From the NCBI GenBank assembly GCA_900553965.1, contig USFX01000016.1, positions 1 through 21,895 of the forward strand: DNA of 21,895 nucleotides. Reading direction: 5' to 3'. A program made the translations under genes and the position numbers. The DNA is from an uncultured Prevotella sp. (GTDB lineage Bacteria; Bacteroidota; Bacteroidia; Bacteroidales; Bacteroidaceae). Shown here piece after piece: positions 1 through 6,084 of the stretch; positions within the stretch are counted from its first letter, which is position 1, and each line of letters begins with the position of its first letter. Under the pieces are notes generated by a model. The model worked only from the letters and a program-made list of their open reading frames with translations. It made no database searches and was not told the origin of the DNA.

Positions 1-234
1 GTTTACGAACGTAAAAGTACGTAAATCTGTGAATCATGCGGACACTTTAATATTTTGTAACAGTGGGAGAGGAGAACTTTCCGTCTACGCCGGTATGAAG
101 CTATAAGGACGAGAGACACGATAATCCACATAGAACGTTACTTCGCTATTATGACACATTTTTATCCGTAAAAAGAAAACTTTTTCATAAATTTTAGTTA
201 CCTTTGTTCAAGAAAGACCTAAAACAGGAAAATA
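1..234. other. Left-edge non-coding region
   Basis: No gene is visible here. The first bases contain a perfect 6-bp inverted repeat (TTTACG, 2-7, and CGTAAA, 10-15) followed closely by another TACGTAAA. It could be an operator or the edge of an element cut by the window, and I cannot tell which. The only promoter-like signal is the -7 box at 199-206. Confidence 0.4.
199..206 (+). promoter_or_regulatory. -7 box upstream of the KilA-N gene
   Basis: TACCTTTG matches the Bacteroidetes primary sigma -7 consensus TAnnTTTG and lies 28 bp before the KilA-N start. No clear TTTG is seen at the expected -33 position, so the promoter is only partly supported. Confidence 0.5.
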
Positions 235-1044
235 ATGGCAAAAATAAAAGTACAAGATACAGAAATAACTATCGTAACATACAACGATAAAGACTATATC
301 TCTCTTACTGACATGGTAAGAAATATAGAAAACGGACTTGCACTCATTGAAAAATGGCTACGCAACAAAAACACTATCGAATTTCTGGGGATATGGGAAG
401 AAATGTACAATCCCTATTTTAATTCCCCCGAATTCGAGGGAATTAAAAATGAAGCAGGATTGAATCGATTCGTGCTTTCCGTAAAGCAATGGGTTGAAAA
501 GACCAACTCACGGGGTATTATTGCCAAAGCCGGCCGCTATGGAGGCACTTATGCACATAAAGACATTGCATTCGAGTTTGCCAGTTGGGTATCCCCACAA
601 TTCAAACTTTACCTGCTAAAAGAGTTCCAACGTCTAAAAGAACAAGAACAGACGCAAATCGGCTGGTCTGCCAAGCGTGAACTTTCGAAAATAAATTACC
701 ACATACACACCAACGCAATCAAGCAAAATCTTATTCCTTCAAAAGTCACTCCCGCACAGATTTGTATCATCTATGCCAACGAAGCCGATGTCCTGAACGT
801 GGCTCTGTTTGGAATGACAGCAAAACAATGGCACGAAAACAACTCCGATTGCAAAGGAAATATTCGCGACTATGCCACCATCAACGAACTTATTTGCCTG
901 TCGAACATGGAAAGCCTCAATGCTGTGTTCATCGAACAAGGTATGCCGCAGAGCGAACGGCTCATCAAACTCAATCAGATTGCCATACAACAAATGAGCA
1001 TATTAGAAAGCACCGGCAACGGAGAAAGGAAACTTTTAAAATAA
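235..1044 (+). CDS. KilA-N domain protein
   Basis: This 269-residue protein has a KilA-N DNA-binding domain, roughly residues 10-140. Family-typical features include the N-terminal strand pattern with ISLTDMVR, the central Arg/Gly stretch GRYGGTYAHKDIAFEFASW and the following SPQFKLYLLKEFQRLK helix. KilA-N is a nucleic-acid-binding module common in phages, large DNA viruses and as solitary genes in Bacteroidetes. The C-terminal half (about 145-269) is helical and unassigned. There is no signal peptide, so it should be cytoplasmic. The gene is visibly richer in A+T than the sulfatase that follows, which suggests a separate origin such as phage remnant DNA. No phage structural gene is nearby. 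Its target and role are unknown. Confidence 0.88.
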   Translation: MAKIKVQDTEITIVTYNDKDYISLTDMVRNIENGLALIEKWLRNKNTIEFLGIWEEMYNPYFNSPEFEGIKNEAGLNRFVLSVKQWVEKTNSRGIIAKAGRYGGTYAHKDIAFEFASWVSPQFKLYLLKEFQRLKEQEQTQIGWSAKRELSKINYHIHTNAIKQNLIPSKVTPAQICIIYANEADVLNVALFGMTAKQWHENNSDCKGNIRDYATINELICLSNMESLNAVFIEQGMPQSERLIKLNQIAIQQMSILESTGNGERKLLK

Positions 1045-1110
1045 TCATACGAACATATAAAAAACCAATACGTTGAATTTAATGAATATCTTACCAACAA
1101 CTGACCTCTT

Positions 1111-2544
1111 ATGAACAATAACAGACTACCCTACTACGCTCCGCTGGCGGCCGCTCTCGGCTTCGCCTCCGCCGCAACGGCACAGACCGCGGCCACGCCG
1201 GAAGACGGACGGAAGGCCACGCCCGAACGTCCCAACATCATCTTCATACTCGCCGACGACATGGGCTACGGCGACCTGTCATGCTTCGGGAGCAAGCACG
1301 TGAAGACGCCGAACATCGACCGGCTGGCACAGACCGGAACAGCGTTCACCCAGTGTTACGCCGGAAGCGGCATATCGTCGCCGTCGCGCTGCTCCCTCAT
1401 GACCGGAAAGAACACCGGAAACACCACCATACGCGACAACACATGCACCGCCGGAGGCATACGCGGAATGAAAATATCACCGCAGGGCGACACGACATTC
1501 ATCCGCCGGGCCAACCTCCTGCCGACGGACACGACCATCGCCACGGTGCTCTCGGCCGCCGGCTACAGGACATGTCTTGTCAACAAGTGGCATCTGGACG
1601 GCTACGACCCGGGCGCAGCGCCCAACCACCGCGGCTTCCACGAGTTCTACGGATGGCTGATAAGCACCGTCCACTCAAACTCACCCTACTATTATCCCTA
1701 CTACCGCTTCGCGGGCGACTCCCTGACGACCATCGAGGAGAACGCCCACGACGCCCACGTCAAGCACAACACCGACCTCTCGACCGAAGACGCCATCGGC
1801 TTCATCGACCGCAACCGCAACAACCCGTTCTTCCTCTATCTGGCCTATGACGCACCGCACGAGCCCTACATCATCGACGACACGACGTGGTATGACGATC
1901 AGGAGGAATGGTCGATGAACACGCGGCGCTACGCCTCGCTCATAACCCACATGGACGCGGCCATCGGCCGACTGCTGGAACATCTCGACTCCACCGGTCT
2001 CAGGGAGAACACGCTGGTCATCTTCGCCTCCGACAACGGAGCGGCGGTGCAGGCTCCGCTGGCCGAGCTCAACTGCAACGCGGGCTTCAACGGCCGCAAG
2101 GGACAGCTCTACGAGGGCGGAATACGCGTCCCGATGATTGTCAACCAGCCCGGACGCGTCCCCGCACGCCGTCTGGAGAACATCGTCTATTTCCCCGACA
2201 TCATGCCGACCTTCGCCGCTCTGGCCGGAGCCGAGCGCCATCTGCCGCAGAACATCAACGGCATGAACATCCTTCCGCTCTTCTTCGGTGGCGAGGCCGA
2301 CACGGACAACCGCTTGCTCTACTGGGAGTTCACCGGAAAGCAGCGGGCCGCACGGCGCGGCGACTGGAAGTGTGTGACGGTCAAGCCGAACCGTCCGCTG
2401 GAGCTGTACAACCTCCGCGAGGACCCGGGCGAGCGCAACAATCTGGCCGACAAATATCCCGAAATGGTCCGTCAGTTTGACGAGGACATGAAGAAAATGC
2501 ACCGGCCGACGCCAAACTGGCCGCTCAAAGGGGAGACTTTCTGA
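1111..2544 (+). CDS. Secreted serine-type sulfatase (arylsulfatase family)
   Basis: This 477-residue sulfatase of the alkaline-phosphatase superfamily hydrolyses sulfate esters, probably on host or dietary glycans. An N-terminal signal peptide ends near the ATAQ site (about residue 25). Metal ligands D49/D50 sit in ILADDMGYGD and D308/N309 in FASDNG. The active-site signature (C/S-x-P-S-R) reads S89-S90-P91-S92-R93, so the formylglycine precursor is Ser89. That places it with the serine-type enzymes matured by a radical-SAM anaerobic sulfatase-maturating enzyme, which is not encoded in this window. K159 and H161 lie in NKWHLDG, a variant of the usual GKWHLG. H250 and K330 (GRKGQLYEGG) are also in place. 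Length is normal for the family. Substrate cannot be told from sequence. It stands alone, with no SusC/SusD pair beside it. Confidence 0.95.
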   Translation: MNNNRLPYYAPLAAALGFASAATAQTAATPEDGRKATPERPNIIFILADDMGYGDLSCFGSKHVKTPNIDRLAQTGTAFTQCYAGSGISSPSRCSLMTGKNTGNTTIRDNTCTAGGIRGMKISPQGDTTFIRRANLLPTDTTIATVLSAAGYRTCLVNKWHLDGYDPGAAPNHRGFHEFYGWLISTVHSNSPYYYPYYRFAGDSLTTIEENAHDAHVKHNTDLSTEDAIGFIDRNRNNPFFLYLAYDAPHEPYIIDDTTWYDDQEEWSMNTRRYASLITHMDAAIGRLLEHLDSTGLRENTLVIFASDNGAAVQAPLAELNCNAGFNGRKGQLYEGGIRVPMIVNQPGRVPARRLENIVYFPDIMPTFAALAGAERHLPQNINGMNILPLFFGGEADTDNRLLYWEFTGKQRAARRGDWKCVTVKPNRPLELYNLREDPGERNNLADKYPEMVRQFDEDMKKMHRPTPNWPLKGETF

Positions 2545-2551
2545 CGCCGAC

Positions 2552-2588
2552 GTGACTTCCGGACACACCGCTGATGTCCGGAAGTCAC
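2552..2588 (+). terminator. Hairpin after the sulfatase gene
   Basis: A perfect 14-bp inverted repeat (2552-2565 and 2575-2588) with a 9-nt loop starts 8 bp after the sulfatase stop. There is no immediate T-run, only a short one near 2614. It may work as a terminator or an mRNA 3'-end stabiliser. Confidence 0.6.
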
Positions 2589-2712
2589 GCCTGACGGGCT
2601 GTCATTGGAGTCCATTTTTGTCTCTCACACACACGGAAACGACATGAATGGTGCTTTTCTTTCTCACAAATCCGCCGTTTAAGCACTATTTACGACCAAG
2701 TATTCCAAACCT

Positions 2713-2743
2713 TTTGGCGTTCCGTTTTTTTTACCTATCTTTG
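2713..2743 (+). promoter_or_regulatory. Promoter upstream of the kinase operon (distal)
   Basis: TTTG at 2713-2716, a 19-bp spacer and TATCTTTG at 2736-2743 form a near-ideal Bacteroidetes promoter. The -7 box is also the left arm of an 8-bp inverted repeat (2734-2741 and 2747-2754), so the start of the transcript could fold. A second -7-like box follows exactly 66 bp downstream. Confidence 0.75.
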
Positions 2744-2762
2744 CAGAAGATAGGTCGCGGCC

Positions 2763-2812
2763 GGCAATTTGTGAGCAAGCTCACACTGCGCCCGTTTGCA
2801 CTATACTTGCAT
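2763..2812 (+). promoter_or_regulatory. Dispersed promoter module, copy 1, with CRP-like palindrome
   Basis: This stretch matches 8938-8987 at 42 of 50 bases. It contains a palindrome with TGTGA and TCACA half sites six bases apart (2770-2785; here extended to 7-bp arms around AA), a block TGCGCCCGTTTGCA identical in both copies (2787-2800), and a -7-like box TATACTTG (2802-2809). No TTTG lies at -33 of this box. Instead the palindrome is centred there, as expected for an activator-dependent promoter. The half sites match the classical CRP/FNR-family pattern, but the actual binding protein is unknown. Confidence 0.55.
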
Positions 2813-2831
2813 TGGTTAATCATCCAGCATA

Positions 2832-4838
2832 ATGAAGACTATTCTATATGTATCAGCCGTACTGCTGTCGCTGGTCGGATGCAACCCGGAAAATTCCGCT
2901 CCGGAACGCAGTCAGGAACAGAAACAATATATACTCGCGCTTGACGACTCTCTGACAAACATGTCACCGAATGCGCCGGACATGATAAACCGGGGACTGG
3001 CCGAAGCTGAAGACAGCCTGACGTGGTATGACTTCTATCTGAGAAGAGGAAAATACTGGCTGCTGTCACAGACGCCAGATTCGCTCATACCGTATGCGGA
3101 CCGGACCATCCGGTTTGCCCGAAGCCAACAGCCGTCGCCACGGACGAACGGCCTGATGGCTCATGCCTACGAATATAAGGCGACGCTCTATCAGCGGTTC
3201 CGATCCAAACTGGACGAAGCCATAAGTCTGAGGACAAAGGCATACGAAGCCATGATGAAGAGCGACAACACAGACTATCTGCCGGAAATGTGCGCCAACA
3301 TGGCCGACACATACGGGATGAAAAACGACATGGCGATGGCAGCGTCATGGTACAGGCGGGCCCTGTTTCTCGTCGACTCGCTGAGTCTGCCGGAGACAAA
3401 GAGCATCACGCTCTATCTCGGACTGGCACACATCTACCGGAGCCTTGAAGACTATGAGACCTCGCTGCACTACTACAACGAGAGCACACGCTTCTACGAC
3501 AGGATGCAACCGAACATGAAGGCGTACTATCTCAACAACTTCGGAAACTACCACTATTATCTCGGCAACTACGACAAGGCGCTCAGCCTGTTCCTGCGGC
3601 TCGAAAAACTGCTTGCCCACTACGGAGACGAAGGTATCGACATGGCCATCTGCCGGATAAACATGGCCGATGTCTATCTGAACCTCGGCGAGCTCACCAA
3701 GGCCCACTCCTATCTCGAACGGGCAGAACGGTTCTTCAAGGAACAGGGCGTAGACGTCGGCGTCTACTACGCGAACTCGATACACATCGGCATCTCCATG
3801 AAAAAGGGGCGGATGGGCGAAGTGGAGAAAATACTGCGCAATGAACGGGTGGCAACACCTATGGAGTACAGTCTCGTAGGCATACGGAACAAGTACATGC
3901 AGGAATATTATAAGGCGACAGGAAACTGGCATGCAGCATACGACAACATGGCAAAAGACATCCAGGCACGTGACTCCATCGCCGAAGACCGCCAGCACAT
4001 GCGCGCATCGGAGATAATGCAACGGCTGAAGGAAGACACACTCTCGCTCCACCACGCTCTGGAGATACAGCGTAAGGACGCCATTCTGCGCAACACCCAC
4101 GTGACGACGGCCCTGCTGGTGGTGCTCGCCGCCCTGGCTCTGCTCTGGTGGGTGGCGCTCTCGCGCAAACGGAAACTGCAAGTGGAAATGGACATGATGC
4201 AGCTGAGGCTGGACAACGCCCGAAACAGAATCTCGCCCCACTTCATCTTCAACGTCCTCAACAACCGCATCAGCACCGCCGACAGGAAGGAGACCGACGA
4301 ACTGATGATGCTGGCACGCCTGATAAGGGCCAATCTGGACATTTCACGCAACACGTTCATCAGCCTGGCCGACGAGATGGAGTTTGTCCGATACTATGTG
4401 GACATCGAACGGACAGTGCTTGGCGACGATTTCATGTTCAATGTGGTGGCTCCGGCGGATGACGTGATGAAGCAAATCAGCATCCCGACGATGTTCGTCC
4501 AGATTCTCGTCGAAAACGCCATCAAGCACGGACTGCGTGGACTGGACGGCGAGAAACGGCTCACCGTCACCATCAGCCACAATGACGATGGGACCGACAT
4601 AACCGTGGCGGACAACGGTAGAGGCTTCGACATACGCTCTTCATCAACAAACGGAACGCGGACGGGGCTGGACATCATCCGCCATACGATACGCATCATA
4701 AACCAACGGATGAAGAGTGACGCCATGACTTTCTCCATACGCAACAGCAAGGACGCCGGGGGAAACGTGACAGGATGTCTCTCTGAACTCCACATCCCCG
4801 TTTTATCCCCACCCGAAAATTATAAGAAAACAAACTGA
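2832..4838 (+). CDS. TPR-containing LytS-like sensor histidine kinase
   Basis: This 668-residue membrane kinase senses a periplasmic signal and probably phosphorylates the regulator encoded next. The N terminus is lipoprotein-like (lipobox LVGC, Cys17). Tetratricopeptide-like helical repeats fill about 60-400. One transmembrane helix spans 424-443 (start VTTALLVVLAALALL). The cytoplasmic part has the His_kinase signature ISPHFIFNVLNN with phospho-acceptor H470, the N-box VENAIKHG with N562, and the G-box DNGRGFD starting at D594. This is the LytS/YehU class, which works with LytTR regulators. The start at 2832 gives the signal sequence and fits the promoter module upstream. The regulator gene starts 21 bp after the stop, so the two are an operon. 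A lipobox on a protein that also needs an inner-membrane helix is unusual, and the Cys may simply belong to a cleavable or uncleaved signal. Confidence 0.93.
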   Translation: MKTILYVSAVLLSLVGCNPENSAPERSQEQKQYILALDDSLTNMSPNAPDMINRGLAEAEDSLTWYDFYLRRGKYWLLSQTPDSLIPYADRTIRFARSQQPSPRTNGLMAHAYEYKATLYQRFRSKLDEAISLRTKAYEAMMKSDNTDYLPEMCANMADTYGMKNDMAMAASWYRRALFLVDSLSLPETKSITLYLGLAHIYRSLEDYETSLHYYNESTRFYDRMQPNMKAYYLNNFGNYHYYLGNYDKALSLFLRLEKLLAHYGDEGIDMAICRINMADVYLNLGELTKAHSYLERAERFFKEQGVDVGVYYANSIHIGISMKKGRMGEVEKILRNERVATPMEYSLVGIRNKYMQEYYKATGNWHAAYDNMAKDIQARDSIAEDRQHMRASEIMQRLKEDTLSLHHALEIQRKDAILRNTHVTTALLVVLAALALLWWVALSRKRKLQVEMDMMQLRLDNARNRISPHFIFNVLNNRISTADRKETDELMMLARLIRANLDISRNTFISLADEMEFVRYYVDIERTVLGDDFMFNVVAPADDVMKQISIPTMFVQILVENAIKHGLRGLDGEKRLTVTISHNDDGTDITVADNGRGFDIRSSSTNGTRTGLDIIRHTIRIINQRMKSDAMTFSIRNSKDAGGNVTGCLSELHIPVLSPPENYKKTN

Positions 4839-4859
4839 TAATCAGTAACATACACAACA

Positions 4860-5609
4860 ATGAAAGCGATAATAGTAGATGACGAAAAGCTGGCGATAGA
4901 CGCCTTGACGGACAGGCTGAAAGCCTTTACGGACATAGAGATTGTCGGTACTGCCACAAAAGCACAGGCCGGACTGAAGATGATCGGTGAGCTCAAGCCC
5001 GACGTGCTCTTCCTTGACGTGGAGATGCCGGAGATGTCGGGGCTTGATTTCCTCGAACAGATGGACTATACGGACAGTGACTGCGACGTGGTGATGTGTA
5101 CGGCGTATGACGACTACATGCTGCCGTCGTTCCGCAGCAATGCCTTCGACTTCCTGCTGAAACCCGTCGAACCCAAGGAACTGGAGATTGTGATACAGCG
5201 TCTCTTGGTCAACAGGGAGAAAAAGCGGAAGACAACGGTCACGGGCGACAGCGTCAGAAAACAAGACGAGGAGAATTTCCTCTTCTACACCAACGCCATA
5301 GACTTCCGGCTGGTGCGCATCAAGGACATAGGCATCTTCCAGTACAACCACGAACTGCGCTCGTGGGAGGTCATCGTGGCCGGCCGCAAGGAACCCATCA
5401 AGCTCAAGCGGAGCATCACCAATGACCAGATTCTGGAGCTGGACCGCAACTTCGGGCAAGTGAATCAGAAGTATATCATCAATATAAGGTATCTGCTGGA
5501 GGTCAAAGACAACTTCTGCAGATTCTATCCGCCGTTCGACGAAATTGACTATGTCAAAGTAGGACGCTTCTTCCGCAAGAGATTCATCGAGCGGTTCAAC
5601 AGACTTTAA
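4860..5609 (+). CDS. LytTR-family response regulator
   Basis: This 249-residue protein has an N-terminal receiver domain (about 1-118) with acidic pocket D7/D8, phospho-acceptor D53 in FLDVEMP, T81 and K101 in LLKPVEP. A C-terminal LytTR DNA-binding domain (about 145-247) follows, recognisable by the pattern around VNQKYIINIRYLLEV. The family binds short direct repeats upstream of target genes. It is co-transcribed with the kinase. No LytTR target repeats were recognised in the window. The start ATG has no Shine-Dalgarno sequence, as is usual in Bacteroidetes. Confidence 0.95.
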   Translation: MKAIIVDDEKLAIDALTDRLKAFTDIEIVGTATKAQAGLKMIGELKPDVLFLDVEMPEMSGLDFLEQMDYTDSDCDVVMCTAYDDYMLPSFRSNAFDFLLKPVEPKELEIVIQRLLVNREKKRKTTVTGDSVRKQDEENFLFYTNAIDFRLVRIKDIGIFQYNHELRSWEVIVAGRKEPIKLKRSITNDQILELDRNFGQVNQKYIINIRYLLEVKDNFCRFYPPFDEIDYVKVGRFFRKRFIERFNRL

Positions 5610-5789
5610 ACCACCCGGACGTCACGTCTGGAATACGTCTATACGGCAAACAAAACTCTCCGGGATCAGTGAAAGACGTTTCCGGTGAGAGAATTTGTAT
5701 GCGACAATATTTTTTTGACCGTCCGTCCGTTATTTCAAACCAAGTATACCGACATATCATCCAAGTGTTCTTTTCAGGCGAGAAGGGCA

Positions 5790-5821
5790 TTTGTGGCTTT
5801 GATTATTTTTACCTATATTTG
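5790..5821 (+). promoter_or_regulatory. Promoter of a candidate small RNA
   Basis: TTTG (5790-5793), a 20-bp spacer and TATATTTG (5814-5821) form a full-consensus Bacteroidetes promoter. The next annotated gene starts 264 bp later and has its own -7 box, and a strong terminator lies in between. This promoter therefore appears to drive only a short transcript. Confidence 0.72.
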
Positions 5822-5827
5822 CAAACG

Positions 5828-5952
5828 AAAGCGCAATCATAAATCCATGAAGCGCAAACGGCTTGCACCGACACGTGCAACGGGAAATGATAACGCATTC
5901 CATATAATTTCTGACAACGTGCTACCGACACACCACGGTAGCACGTTTTTTT
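5828..5952 (+). ncRNA. Candidate structured small RNA (about 125 nt)
   Basis: A full promoter (5790-5821) is followed by about 125 bp and a strong intrinsic terminator ending at 5952. The start at about 5828 is estimated from the -7 box. Within it, TTGCAC (5863-5868) and GTGCAA (5875-5880) form a 6-bp stem with a 6-nt loop, and the terminator hairpin makes a second stem. The only ATG frame of note (from 5847) runs through the terminator and stops at 5996, so a protein product is unlikely. It matches no RNA family I recognise. It could be a trans-acting sRNA or an independent leader. Confidence 0.5.
5916..5952 (+). terminator. Strong intrinsic terminator
   Basis: A perfect 12-bp stem (5916-5927 with 5936-5947) and an 8-nt loop is followed by a run of seven T (5946-5952, overlapping the stem base). 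It ends the short transcription unit that starts near 5828. Confidence 0.88.
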
Positions 5953-6039
5953 ATGCATCGGGATGCCGAAAAAACACAATAAGTTCTTCCCTATGATAAA
6001 AAAAGAGGACAAGAATGAGCTTTTTTTAAATAAATTCAC

Positions 6040-6047
6040 TATCTTTG
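6040..6047 (+). promoter_or_regulatory. -7 box of the 908-residue sensor gene
   Basis: TATCTTTG, 37 bp before the start codon at 6085, matches the Bacteroidetes -7 consensus and is followed by the common CA. The -33 TTTG is not evident in the AT-rich sequence upstream. Confidence 0.65.
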
Positions 6048-6084
6048 CAATATGATTTAACATATCAGTTAATGAGACAAGACC

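Noticed and set aside
1681..2568. Long minus-strand frame opposite the sulfatase, and similar long antisense frames opposite the kinase (3345-4241), the large lipoprotein (12119-13081) and the OmpA gene (15902-16759)
   Set aside because: They are mirror frames of GC-rich, clearly coding plus-strand genes with recognisable domains; none shows a family motif of its own.
2648..2944. Open frame of 98 codons before the kinase gene
   Set aside because: It runs through the promoter module and overlaps the kinase start in another frame; the N terminus reads intergenic DNA and there is no family pattern.
5615..5631. Terminator hairpin after the response regulator (CCGGACG/CGTCTGG)
   Set aside because: The stem is only 7 bp with a 3-nt loop and a wobble pair, and no T-run follows; too weak to annotate.
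5847..5996. Small protein gene in the candidate sRNA region
   Set aside because: The frame passes through a strong terminator before its stop codon, so the mRNA would end without a stop.
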